This document shows positions 17,445 to 25,489 of a stretch of DNA of 64,000 bases, one piece after another. The notes below the pieces were generated by a model, which saw only the letters and a program-made list of their open reading frames with translations, did not search any database and was not told the origin of the DNA. Every line of letters starts with the position of its first letter. Positions within the stretch are counted from its first letter, which is position 1. A program made the position numbers and the translations under genes. Origin of the DNA: JAIUNP01 sp020161975 (lineage in GTDB: Bacteria > Pseudomonadota > Alphaproteobacteria > Rhizobiales > Beijerinckiaceae); assembly GCA_036745275.1 (NCBI GenBank), contig DAIOGK010000004.1, positions 1-64,000 of the forward strand, read 5' to 3'.

Positions 17445-18656
17445 TCAGCGAGTCAGCGCCGCGACAAGTTCGATATGCGCGGAAAATGCAAACTGATCGA
17501 CCGGGGTGACGCTTTTCAGTGAAAAACCGGCATCGGTCAGAAGCGCGGAATCGCGCGCAAAGCTGGCGGGATCGCAAGAGACATAGACGAGGTGGCGCGC
17601 CTTCGACCTTGCAATCTGGCGCACCTGCGCCTCGGCCCCTGCACGCGGCGGGTCGAGCACAAGGGCGTCGAAGGCATCGAGTTCGTGCGGCAGCAGCGGA
17701 CGGCGGAAGAGGTCGCGGGCTTCCGCCGCGATTGGCCGCAGGCCGGGCGTTGCGCGGGCCGCTCGGCTGAGCGCCTCGATGGCCGGACGGTCGGAATCGA
17801 AGGCCGAAACGGATCTTGACTCGGCAAGGCGCAAGGCAAAGGGGCCGACGCCGCTGAAGAGATCAGCGACTTTCCTTGCCTTGCCCAACGCTGCAACGAC
17901 GAGTTCGGCCAGCGTTTGCTCGCCGGCAGCCGTTGCCTGCAAAAAGCCGCCCGGCGGCGGGTTCACGACGGCCCGGCCCATGCGCAGGGTTGGCGCGCGG
18001 CGCTCGACGATGATCTCGCCATGCAAAGACAGGCGGGCAAGATCAAGCGCAGTCGCCATTTCGGTCAGGGCGAGGCGGTGGCTGAGGGCCTCGCGTCCCG
18101 GTCCGCGAATATCGACATCGATCCCGCCATCGGTTGCGGTGATCTGGACATCGGCGGGTTTGCCGAGGCGCACAAGCGGCTGGAGAATGCGTCGCGCAAG
18201 CTCCGGCGCCGTGCCAAGGGCTGGCACCAGCACCGGGCAGGAGTCGAGGTCGACGAGTTCATGGCTCTTGGCCACCATGAACCCGGCCTGCCAGCGGCCC
18301 TTTTCCACCCTGGCGTGCAGAATCACGCGGCGGCGGCCCGCGCCATGCGCCCCAACCATGGGCGTAATGTCCGTCTCCAGCCCGGCGCGGCGCAGCGTGC
18401 TTGCCACAAGGCCGCGTTTCCACTCCGCGTAAGGCCCCGGTGCGAGATGCTGCATCCGGCAGCCGCCACAGCGGCCGTAGTGGGGGCAAAAGGGCGCGAT
18501 GCGGTCCGGGCTCGACGGCTCGACAGTGTAGGTTCCGTCCGACGCAACGGTCACGGTCTCACCGGGGAGCGCAAAAGGCACATGCTCAATGCCAGCCGGC
18601 CCTGCCGCGATGCCATCGCCACGGGCGCCCAGCGCGCTGATCACCAGACCTGTCAT
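17445..18656 (-). CDS. Class I SAM-dependent 23S rRNA (uracil)-methyltransferase, RumA/TrmA family
   Basis: This 403-residue enzyme has a 4Fe-4S cluster region CPHYGRCGGCRMQH plus a later DSCPVL cysteine, a SAM-binding motif ADLFSGVGPFALRLAE and the catalytic nucleophile loop VYVSCDPASFARD, all typical of RNA m5U methyltransferases. The short leading region lacks an obvious full TRAM domain but MTGLVISALGARGDGIA resembles a remnant. Target position is not predictable from sequence alone. It overlaps tlyA by ATGA and is the last gene of that pair. Confidence 0.88.
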   Translation of the reverse strand: MTGLVISALGARGDGIAAGPAGIEHVPFALPGETVTVASDGTYTVEPSSPDRIAPFCPHYGRCGGCRMQHLAPGPYAEWKRGLVASTLRRAGLETDITPMVGAHGAGRRRVILHARVEKGRWQAGFMVAKSHELVDLDSCPVLVPALGTAPELARRILQPLVRLGKPADVQITATDGGIDVDIRGPGREALSHRLALTEMATALDLARLSLHGEIIVERRAPTLRMGRAVVNPPPGGFLQATAAGEQTLAELVVAALGKARKVADLFSGVGPFALRLAESRSVSAFDSDRPAIEALSRAARATPGLRPIAAEARDLFRRPLLPHELDAFDALVLDPPRAGAEAQVRQIARSKARHLVYVSCDPASFARDSALLTDAGFSLKSVTPVDQFAFSAHIELVAALTR

Positions 18657-19393
18657 GGCTGCCCCCTGAAGGCTGCGATAAGATATTCGACGTTGCCATC
18701 CCCACCGGTAATCGGCGAGGCGATGGCGTTTCGGGGCGAAAACCCCAGCCGAGCGAGTTCTGCAGCAACGGCAGTCACCGCCGACTGGCGAACGCGCTCA
18801 TCACGCACGATGCCGCCCTTGCCGATCTCTTTCCGCCCGACCTCGAACTGCGGTTTGACCAGCGCAACCATGGCTGCTTTCGGGGCCAGAAGCGCCGCAA
18901 CGGTCGGCAGAACCAGCGCCAGTGCAATAAAGCTGACATCAATGACGGCAAGTTCGGCCGGTTCGATTGTGCCCGGGGCAAGCGTGCGGATATCGGTCTG
19001 TTCCAGAAGGCGCACGCGTGGATCGCCCCTGAGGCTCGTGTGGAACTGGTCCGTGCCGGAATCGATGGCCGTGACATGGGCCGCGCCCCGTCGCAGCAGC
19101 ACATCGGTGAAGCCACCTGTCGATGACCCGACATCGAGGCAGCGGCGCCCCGCCGGATCAACGGAAAAGTGATCGAGCGCAGCGGCAAGCTTCACCCCGC
19201 CGCGCGAGACATAGGGATGCGGCGCCTCTGCTGTGATTTTTGCGTCAATCGCGATGGATTCGGACGCTTTTCGCACAACAATGCCATCTGCCGTCACGCC
19301 ACCGGCGGCAATCGCCTCCTGCGCGCGGGTGCGGCTGTCGAAGAAACCACGCCGCACCAGTTCCAGATCAGCCCGCGCACGCATTGCATTCAT
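18653..19393 (-). CDS. tlyA: TlyA family rRNA methyltransferase / S4-domain protein
   Basis: The 246-residue protein has an N-terminal S4-like RNA-binding domain (RADLELVRRGFFDSRTRAQE) and an FtsJ-like methyltransferase domain with SAM motif CLDVGSSTGGFTDVLLRRGA and VKPQFEVG. TlyA enzymes 2'-O-methylate 16S/23S rRNA. The usual neighbours in Rhizobiales are dxs upstream and an RNA methyltransferase downstream; here dxs is separated by the sod gene and a 133-residue protein gene on the other strand. Start ATG at 19393, another in-frame ATG at 19384 is possible. Confidence 0.9.
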   Translation of the reverse strand: MNAMRARADLELVRRGFFDSRTRAQEAIAAGGVTADGIVVRKASESIAIDAKITAEAPHPYVSRGGVKLAAALDHFSVDPAGRRCLDVGSSTGGFTDVLLRRGAAHVTAIDSGTDQFHTSLRGDPRVRLLEQTDIRTLAPGTIEPAELAVIDVSFIALALVLPTVAALLAPKAAMVALVKPQFEVGRKEIGKGGIVRDERVRQSAVTAVAAELARLGFSPRNAIASPITGGDGNVEYLIAAFRGQP

Positions 19394-19462
19394 TCAAAAA
19401 AACCATTGCATGTCGTTGGCAAAACCGCACACGATTATTCGGTTTTCATGTCAACGGGGGAA

Positions 19463-19490
19463 GGTGCGGTAGCACAGTGTGTACCGCACC
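19463..19490. repeat. Inverted repeat in the 5' region of the superoxide dismutase gene
   Basis: GGTGCGGTA (19463-19471), bulged G, CAC / AGT loop / GTG and TACCGCACC (19482-19490) form a 12-bp stem with a 3-base loop. It ends 7 bases before the Shine-Dalgarno GGAGG of the sod gene, so it may be an operator or an mRNA hairpin affecting translation. Confidence 0.75.
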
Positions 19491-19508
19491 GAAAAGTGGA
19501 GGATTTCA

Positions 19509-20231
19509 ATGGTGCATTCCAATCGCCGCCAGTTCCTGGCCGGGACCGCTGCCAGTTTTGCCACGCTGGCGATGGGACGGGCCTACGCACAGGCGCCGGA
19601 AGGGCCGTTCAAGCTGCCGCCACTCGGTTATGCTTATGACGCGCTCGATGCCAACATTGATGCCAAGACCATGGAAACGCATCACCTGCGGCACCATGGC
19701 GCCTTCATCACCAACCTGAATAATTTCGCCAAGGACACCCCCGCGCTCGGCACAACACCGGTTCAGGACCTGCTTGCCAAATGGCAAGAGTTGCCGGAAG
19801 CGATTCGCACGGGCGCCAAGAACAATCTCGGTGGTCACGCCAACCACTCGATGTTCTGGCAGATCATGGCGCCGGGCGGTGCCAATACGCCGGATAGCGA
19901 TCTCAAGGCGGCCATCGACCGGGATCTCGGCGGTTTTGACAAGATGAAGGCCGATTTCAATGGTGCCGGCGGGCGGGTGTTCGGATCGGGATGGGTGTTC
20001 GTGACGGTGACCAAGGACGGCAAGCTCGCGCTTGTCTCCCGGCCCAATCAGGATACGCCGCTGATGGACGGCCAGCGCGTTCTGTTCGGCAATGACGTGT
20101 GGGAACACGCCTATTACCTGAAATATCAGAACCGCCGTGCCGAATACCTCGCCAGCTGGTGGAATGTCGCCAACTGGTCGGTGATCGGCGCCCGTTATGC
20201 CGCCGCCAAAGCCGGCACACTGACCATCTGA
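19509..20231 (+). CDS. Tat-exported Mn/Fe superoxide dismutase
   Basis: This 240-residue protein dismutates superoxide in the periplasm. An N-terminal twin-arginine signal (SNRRQFLAGTAASFATLAMG, then AYA-Q as a cleavage site) precedes the SOD domain. Metal ligands appear in ETHHLRHHGAF, GGHANHSMFW and DVWEHAYYLKYQNRRAEYL. Gly in GGHANHS and Gln in NQDTPLM favour a Mn-type or cambialistic enzyme (family inference). The ATG at 19509 has GGAGG 6 bases upstream. It sits between tlyA and dxs, opposite to both, with a large inverted repeat in its leader. Confidence 0.92.
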   Translation: MVHSNRRQFLAGTAASFATLAMGRAYAQAPEGPFKLPPLGYAYDALDANIDAKTMETHHLRHHGAFITNLNNFAKDTPALGTTPVQDLLAKWQELPEAIRTGAKNNLGGHANHSMFWQIMAPGGANTPDSDLKAAIDRDLGGFDKMKADFNGAGGRVFGSGWVFVTVTKDGKLALVSRPNQDTPLMDGQRVLFGNDVWEHAYYLKYQNRRAEYLASWWNVANWSVIGARYAAAKAGTLTI

Positions 20232-20258
20232 TCCGGCCCGCACCGGGACACTTCGTTC

Positions 20259-20285
20259 ATGCCCGCTTCATCACGCAGCGGGCAT
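20259..20285. other. Hairpin downstream of the sod gene
   Basis: ATGCCCGCT (20259-20267) and AGCGGGCAT (20277-20285) form a perfect 9-bp stem with a 9-base loop 27 bases after the sod stop. No T-run follows, so it may stabilise the mRNA 3' end or act with Rho. Confidence 0.45.
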
Positions 20286-20365
20286 CAGCACGCCCGGATG
20301 TGGCCGGTTTCGCCTTGTCTGGGCGCTAACCGGTAACGACGATGCTGCAATGCAAAAATGCCATT

Positions 20366-20393
20366 TTGCACCGCACACATTTTGTCGTATTAT
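20366..20393 (+). promoter_or_regulatory. Candidate sigma-70 promoter of the 133-residue repeat protein gene
   Basis: TTGCAC (20366-20371) and TATTAT (20388-20393) are 16 bases apart, with the start codon 20 bases downstream of the -10 box. The match is good for an AT-poor genome; not experimentally supported. Confidence 0.45.
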
Positions 20394-20413
20394 TCCGCCG
20401 GAAAGTGAGGAGC

Positions 20414-20815
20414 ATGAAAATGCGTTCCCAGAAGAAAGTGCCGCCGGCCAATTTGCGCCCCCGGCATGAACCCCCGACGCTGGAAGAAGCGCTCTATGCA
20501 GCCGAAGGCTTCATCGACGAGCGCGACCGGCAGATTGAATTTGCGGCGGACCTGATGGATCTGCCGGTTGATGTCGTGCGCCCGAAGGCAGAGGCCTTCT
20601 TCAAGGCCCAGGCGAAAATGCTGGCGGTCGAAGGCGTCCGCAAACCGGTGATCGTCGAGAAGCGCTCGGCCGCCCCGTTCGGGCTGGAGCGGAAGAGACC
20701 GTCCTTCACCGTTGAACACAAGAACGCCGGTCCGGCCTTCTCCTTCGAGCGCAAGCCGGCGGGATCGAAATTCGCGGTCGAAACCCGCAAGCGGGTCATC
20801 ACGCTGCCGCACTGA
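20414..20815 (+). CDS. Uncharacterised 133-residue protein with 11-residue repeats
   Basis: The protein is basic and soluble-looking. After a short segment (EEALYAAEGFIDERDRQIEF, ADLMDLPVDVVRPKAEAFF) that resembles a helical bundle, its C-terminal third contains degenerate repeats of the form F-x-[LVF]-E-x-[KR]: FGLERKRPS, FTVEHKNAGPA, FSFERKPAGSK, FAVETRKRV. I do not recognise a family. ATG at 20414 has GAGGAG directly upstream. It is transcribed on its own, with a promoter and a strong terminator of its own, between sod and the convergent dxs. Confidence 0.72.
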   Translation: MKMRSQKKVPPANLRPRHEPPTLEEALYAAEGFIDERDRQIEFAADLMDLPVDVVRPKAEAFFKAQAKMLAVEGVRKPVIVEKRSAAPFGLERKRPSFTVEHKNAGPAFSFERKPAGSKFAVETRKRVITLPH

Positions 20816-20831
20816 GCCTTCGGGCCATCCC

Positions 20832-20883
20832 AGGCGTCACCAGAGAATTTCCCTTCTCTGATGGCGCCTTGTTTTTGTTTTTC
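20832..20883 (+). terminator. Rho-independent terminator
   Basis: AGGCGTCACCAGAGAA (20832-20847) pairs with TTCTCTGATGGCGCCT (20854-20869): 16 positions with one G-U pair and one mismatch, then TGTTTTTGTTTTT. It terminates the repeat-protein gene just before the convergent dxs end. Confidence 0.9.
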
Positions 20884-20926
20884 GTAGTTTCTTGCGAGCC
20901 GGCAGCCCCGCGATTCTGTGTGCGTA

Positions 20927-22846
20927 TCAAGCGATGCCGCGCATGGCCACTGCTGCATCCTTGCCGAGCGCCTCGAACACCTTCGCCACAATACCTTTCG
21001 CATCGAGGCCGGCCCTGGCGTACATTTTCGCCGGCGTGTCGTGATCCTGAAAAATATCCGGCAGCACCATGGACCGGACTCTCAGCCCCGAATCGAGCAG
21101 GCCATCCTCGGCCAAACGGTGCATGACGAACGAGCCAAAACCACCGATGCTGCCCTCCTCCACCGTCACCAGCACCTCGTGATGGCGCGCAAGACGGTGA
21201 ACGAGATCGACATCGAGCGGTTTGGCAAAGCGGGCATCCGCCACCGTCGTTGACAGCCCCAGCGCCGCGAGTTGATCAGCGGCCAGCAAGGCTTCCTGCA
21301 ACCGCGTTCCCAGCGACAGAAGCGCGATTCGCGTCCCCTCGCGCAGGATTCGCCCCTTGCCAATGGGCAGGATCGTGCCCCGCTCGGGCATGTCGCAGCC
21401 CACGCCATCACCACGAGGAAAGCGGAAGGCGATGGGGCCGGCATCATGGGCGGCAGCCGTACGCACCATATGGCAGAGTTCGGCCTCGTCGGCGGCTGCC
21501 ATCAACACCATGTCGGGCAGACAGCCGAGATAGGCGATATCGAACGAACCGGCGTGTGTCGCCCCATCAGCCCCGACGAGCCCCGCCCGGTCGATGGCGA
21601 AGCGCACCGGCAGCTTCTGCAACACGACATCGTGCATTACCTGATCGTAGGCGCGCTGGAGAAAGGTCGAATAAATCGCACAGAACGGCTTGTAACCTTC
21701 GGTTGCCATGCCAGCCGCAAAAGTGACCGCATGCTGCTCGGCGATGCCGACATCGAAGGTGCGGGCGGGATGCACCTTCTGAAACAGATCCAGCCCGGTG
21801 CCGGACGGCATCGCAGCCGTGATCGCGACGATCTTCGGATCGGCATCCGCTTCCTTGATCAGCGACTGGGCGAAGACCTTGGTATAGCTTGGCGCATTCG
21901 ACGGCGGCTTGGCCTGCACACCGGTCACGACATCGAACTTGACGACGCCGTGATACTTGTCGGCGCTGGCCTCGGCCGGAGCGTACCCCTTGCCCTTCTG
22001 CGTCACGACATGGATCAGCACCGGCCCGCCGACATTGGCGTCGCGCACGTTCCGGAGCACAGGCAGCAGATGATCGAGGTTATGCCCATCGATGGGGCCA
22101 ACGTAGTAAAACCCCAGTTCCTCGAACAGGGTGCCGCCCGTGACATAGCCGCGTGCGTGCTCGACCGCCCGTGTGATGGCACTATCGATGCGCTTGGGCA
22201 GCTTGTGGCTAAGTTGCTTGCCGATGTCGCGCAGCTTGAGATAGGTCTTGCCCGAGCCGAGACGGGCCAGATACGCGCTCATCGCGCCCGTGGGCGGGGC
22301 GATGGACATGTCGTTGTCGTTGAGGATCACAATGAGCCGCGAATGCATCGCACCGGCGTTGTTCATCGCCTCATAGGCCATGCCGGCGGACATCGCGCCA
22401 TCGCCGATCACCGCGATGACGTTGTTGTTCCGTCCGTCCATATCCCGCGCAACCGCCATGCCGAGGCCGGCGGAAATCGAGGTGGAGGAATGCGCCGCGC
22501 CGAAGGGATCGTATTCGCTCTCATCGCGCTTGGTGAAACCGGACAGACCGCCGCCCTGACGCAGGGTGCGGATGCGATCTCGCCGCCCGGTCAGAATTTT
22601 GTGCGGATAGGCCTGATGCCCGACATCCCAGATCAGCCGGTCACGCGGGGTATCGAAAACATGATGCAGCGCCACCGTAAGTTCGACAACGCCCAGGCCC
22701 GCGCCAAGATGCCCACCCGTGACCGAGACCGCATCGATCATCTCGGCCCGCAACTCGTCCGCAACCTGTCCGAGACGCGCGTCATCAACCTTACGCAGGT
22801 CGTCCGGCGTGACAATGGTATCGAGAAGCGGCGTATGAACGGGCAC
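20927..22846 (-). CDS. dxs: 1-deoxy-D-xylulose-5-phosphate synthase
   Basis: Dxs condenses pyruvate and glyceraldehyde 3-phosphate, the first step of the MEP isoprenoid pathway, using thiamine diphosphate. The 639-residue protein shows the TPP motif VIGDGAMSAGMAYEAMNNAG, IDGHNLDHLLPVLRN, the pyrimidine-domain AEQHAVTFAAGMATEG and DRAGLVGADGATHAG. Length is standard (620-650). Start is GTG at 22846 with AAGG 7 bases upstream. It follows the pentapeptide lipoprotein gene and xseB in the same direction. Confidence 0.97.
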   Translation of the reverse strand: MPVHTPLLDTIVTPDDLRKVDDARLGQVADELRAEMIDAVSVTGGHLGAGLGVVELTVALHHVFDTPRDRLIWDVGHQAYPHKILTGRRDRIRTLRQGGGLSGFTKRDESEYDPFGAAHSSTSISAGLGMAVARDMDGRNNNVIAVIGDGAMSAGMAYEAMNNAGAMHSRLIVILNDNDMSIAPPTGAMSAYLARLGSGKTYLKLRDIGKQLSHKLPKRIDSAITRAVEHARGYVTGGTLFEELGFYYVGPIDGHNLDHLLPVLRNVRDANVGGPVLIHVVTQKGKGYAPAEASADKYHGVVKFDVVTGVQAKPPSNAPSYTKVFAQSLIKEADADPKIVAITAAMPSGTGLDLFQKVHPARTFDVGIAEQHAVTFAAGMATEGYKPFCAIYSTFLQRAYDQVMHDVVLQKLPVRFAIDRAGLVGADGATHAGSFDIAYLGCLPDMVLMAAADEAELCHMVRTAAAHDAGPIAFRFPRGDGVGCDMPERGTILPIGKGRILREGTRIALLSLGTRLQEALLAADQLAALGLSTTVADARFAKPLDVDLVHRLARHHEVLVTVEEGSIGGFGSFVMHRLAEDGLLDSGLRVRSMVLPDIFQDHDTPAKMYARAGLDAKGIVAKVFEALGKDAAVAMRGIA

Positions 22847-22931
22847 GATCTGGCCTTGCTGGGACTATGGAATATCCGGTCTAATACGTTAATTCAGGCC
22901 CGGCAATGGCACGAGATGCCGCGGCGCGACC

Positions 22932-23372
22932 TCAGTTGCAGCCACCGATTGAGTTGGCCTTGCAGATTTTCTTGCCATCGGTCCAGGTGGCGCCGGAGAA
23001 ATTGGCGCCGTCGAGCCGCGCGCTTTCCAGCGAAGCTCCGGTCAGATTTGCGCCCTGAAACAGCGCATTTTCAAGATGCGCATAGTCAAAATTGGCATTC
23101 CGGAGATTGGCGTTCACGAATAACGCCCCGCTCGCATAGCCATTCTCGAAGCGCGCGCCCTCAAGATTGGCGCGGGTGAAATTCGTCCCGTCCGCCAGCG
23201 CACCACCAAAATTCACGCCCGGCAGCACACGTCCCGTGAAGTTCTCGTTGGTCACATCCGCATTGGCGTAAGTAATGATATCGCTGATCGACGACCGGCC
23301 CGTGCCACCTGTCGCATTGCAACCGGCGAGCGCAAGCGCAAGAACCGTAATGGTGGTGAAGCGTGACATCAT
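22932..23372 (-). CDS. Pentapeptide-repeat lipoprotein
   Basis: This 146-residue protein has a lipoprotein signal with lipobox LALAGC and then a run of pentapeptide repeats of the A(N/D)Lxx form (NFTRANLEGARFENG, ANLRNANFDYAHLENALFQG), forming a short right-handed beta helix, followed by a cysteine-containing tail. It is predicted to be lipid-anchored. ATG at 23372 has GAGGAAC close upstream. It is placed between xseB and dxs on the same strand. No function beyond protein-protein or protein-DNA mimicry can be assigned. Confidence 0.85.
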   Translation of the reverse strand: MMSRFTTITVLALALAGCNATGGTGRSSISDIITYANADVTNENFTGRVLPGVNFGGALADGTNFTRANLEGARFENGYASGALFVNANLRNANFDYAHLENALFQGANLTGASLESARLDGANFSGATWTDGKKICKANSIGGCN

Positions 23373-23460
23373 GACGTTCCTCTGCGGGCCAGTTCTCTTC
23401 GTTCCTTAAGGGAAGAAACGGACATTCACCAGATGGGACGGCCCGGAATGCCGCCCGCCA

Positions 23461-23715
23461 TCAGCCGGCATCGAAAGCCTCGGTGCCGGCGGGCTTGCCG
23501 TCAGCGCCCAGCGTAATCTTCTCGATCCGGGCTTCCGCCTCGCGAAGCAGCGCATCGCAACGCTTCTTGAGCGCCTCGCCACGCTCGTAAAGGGCGATAG
23601 ATTCTTCCAGCGCGACCTCGCCCCGTTCCAGCTTCTGGACGATCTGCTCAAGTTCGGCCAGCGCCTTCTCGAACGGAAGGGCAGCGATGTCCGTCTGGGG
23701 GGATTGTGCGTTCAT
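23461..23715 (-). CDS. xseB: Exodeoxyribonuclease VII small subunit
   Basis: XseB helps XseA degrade single-stranded DNA. The 84-residue protein contains the family core PFEKALAELEQIVQKLERGE and ALEESIALYERGEALKKRCD. Start ATG at 23715 gives a typical length; upstream in-frame residues to 23805 would be unusual. It is the first gene of an apparent xseB - pentapeptide lipoprotein - dxs run. The large subunit xseA is not in the window. Confidence 0.93.
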   Translation of the reverse strand: MNAQSPQTDIAALPFEKALAELEQIVQKLERGEVALEESIALYERGEALKKRCDALLREAEARIEKITLGADGKPAGTEAFDAG

Positions 23716-23781
23716 GGCTGTTGTTCTACCGGATTTCTGCGCCGGGCTCCACCCGGCAAATAACGGAATTGTCCAACTGCG

Positions 23782-23979
23782 ATGTCCAAGCCCGGCCCCC
23801 GCCATTCCGGCAGTAATCGCCGCCAGATTCTCGGCGCCGGCTTGGCGGTTGTGATCCTGCTGGTACTCGGGATCTGGGTGTTCAGCCGGCTCGATGCCAC
23901 ACAGAAGGCACAGGCCTGCATGGAATCAGCCGGGCGCCGCTGCGCCGCCATCGAGGTCGACAGCCTGCCCAAGCGATAG
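23782..23979 (+). CDS. Small single-pass membrane protein
   Basis: This 65-residue protein has a hydrophobic segment (ILGAGLAVVILLVLGIWVFS) followed by RLDATQKAQACMESAGRRC, a two-cysteine tail resembling short hypothetical proteins widespread in Rhizobiales. It is divergent from xseB, 66 bases apart, and convergent with nrtR. No clear SD precedes the ATG. Function unknown. Confidence 0.6.
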   Translation: MSKPGPRHSGSNRRQILGAGLAVVILLVLGIWVFSRLDATQKAQACMESAGRRCAAIEVDSLPKR

Positions 23980-24011
23980 GCCTTGGGAGGCGCGGCGCGC
24001 CGACGCCTGCC

Positions 24012-24986
24012 CTACCCGCGCGAGCCGACGCGGATGCCGGGCGCGGGACGTTCAGCCAGCACCTCGCGCCGGAATCGGAACAGGGCTGCCGGGCGGCCGC
24101 CCGTGGTTGTCCGCCCGCCGGTCGGTTCGACCAGTTGCGAGGTTTCGACCAGTCTGCGGAAGTTCTGCTTGTGCAGCAGGCGGCCCGAAATCGCCTCGAC
24201 CGTATTTTGCAGCGACGTCAGCGTGAATTCCGCTGGAATCAGTTCAAAAATGACCGGGCGATACTTGAGCTTGCCGCGCAGACGACCAATGGCGGTGGCC
24301 AGAATGCGGCGATGATCGAAACTCATTGGCATTCCGAGCCCCGGCCCGATCCCGACCGAAGGGTCCGCACGACCATCGCGGATTGCTTCCATCACCAGGC
24401 CGGCCTCGTACAGCAGTTCGTAACGCTCCAACGCCTTTTCCTCGTCGAAGGGCGCGCCCTCGCCGCCGAAACACAGCTTCATGCGCTCGAATCGCGACAA
24501 TCCGCGCCGGTCAGTGATTTCCGCGTCGCTCTGCTTCTGCGAGGCCCAGGGCCGCAACGCCGGCAGGATGATTTCGTCGATCATGCGCGGGCGGCCGCCG
24601 CGCCAATCCTCCCACGGCAGGAAACGGTACCAGGGCAGGAACTCGGTGTTGCCCCGCGCCGTCCGGCTGAGGCCGGTCAACGCCAGATAGCCAACCGAAA
24701 CGACATGGGGGCCGACATCGCCGGGCTGGGCATGGCGACCACGATCGCCGAATGTGTAGAGCTGCTCCGCATAGCCGAGGTTCAGGCCGGCCTGTTCATT
24801 CACCCAAGCGCGCAGGCCGATCTCGAACGTCCGATGCGTTACCGGATCAAACGGGCCGGAGGGAAGCGCCGGCAGATTACCCGAACGCGTATCCGTGACG
24901 AAAACCAGCGGTTCATCATCCCGCACGGTTACAATTGCCGCTGCGAGTCCGATTTCGATCCGTGAGGGGCCTGTATCTCTTGTCAT
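24012..24986 (-). CDS. nrtR: NrtR-type Nudix-related NAD regulator
   Basis: The 324-residue protein has an N-terminal Nudix-like domain (VFVTDTRSGNLPALPSGPFD) and a C-terminal winged-helix DNA-binding region (TSLQNTVEAISGRLLHKQNF, then RRLVETSQLVEPTG) that matches NrtR regulators. The Nudix catalytic box is degenerate: the region that should read REUxEE is LRAWVNEQAG, so it probably senses ADP-ribose without hydrolysing it. NrtR represses NAD biosynthesis genes in many alphaproteobacteria; no nad genes are in this window. A 503-bp gap lies upstream. Confidence 0.78.
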   Translation of the reverse strand: MTRDTGPSRIEIGLAAAIVTVRDDEPLVFVTDTRSGNLPALPSGPFDPVTHRTFEIGLRAWVNEQAGLNLGYAEQLYTFGDRGRHAQPGDVGPHVVSVGYLALTGLSRTARGNTEFLPWYRFLPWEDWRGGRPRMIDEIILPALRPWASQKQSDAEITDRRGLSRFERMKLCFGGEGAPFDEEKALERYELLYEAGLVMEAIRDGRADPSVGIGPGLGMPMSFDHRRILATAIGRLRGKLKYRPVIFELIPAEFTLTSLQNTVEAISGRLLHKQNFRRLVETSQLVEPTGGRTTTGGRPAALFRFRREVLAERPAPGIRVGSRG

Positions 24987-25489
24987 TCCCGGCGCGGCCT
25001 ATCCTTGACTGATCTTTCGTGTCTGCCCGTTCGGTTGAAATGGCCTGAACCTGCAATGTGCGCCGCCGCCGGCATCACCACAAGTCTCGTTCATTGCAAC
25101 CTTGCGACTCATTGTTCTATCCGCTTGCGAAACCAATAGCGCAAACACGCTTCGCAATGGCGAGAACTTTCTTGGCCTTTCGACAAGGATCGCATGGCTG
25201 GTCGCCGGTGAAACCCCTCTTCGCGGCGAGCCCCCCGGATAGCAAAAAGGAGCGGAACTCGATTTACCTGTTGATTCAATGCGTTGTTTAGCAGACGATG
25301 CCCTGTGTCTCCCGCGCGACACCCATGTTGAAATCGCTCTGGCAGCGGCAGAATATGACGCTCCAGACGGGGCTGCCGGCACAGTGGTGCCGATCCTGGC
25401 CGGGAGCCGTCTGTCTGTGAAGCGTCTTAATACTTCCGCCACCGAAACATTGCCTTTCGTGCTGACGCTCCGGAATGAAACCCGCTCCG
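24987..25489. other. 503-bp stretch without a confident gene
   Basis: No convincing gene was found between nrtR and the HD hydrolase. A 78-codon plus-strand frame (25279-25515) is open but has no SD near its ATG (an AAGGAG lies about 30 bases upstream), overlaps the 3' end of the HD gene and matches nothing I know. The region has less regular codon-like composition than its neighbours. It may hold the promoter and operator of nrtR, but no clear palindrome was identified. Confidence 0.5.

Noticed and set aside
20884..20926. Second terminator for dxs
   Set aside because: The 43-base gap has no stem-loop on the minus strand; dxs may end at the neighbouring hairpin, which lacks a T-run on that strand.
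21272..23179. 635-codon plus-strand frame across dxs and the pentapeptide gene
   Set aside because: Antisense to conserved dxs; its composition is Arg/His rich, typical of a shadow frame.
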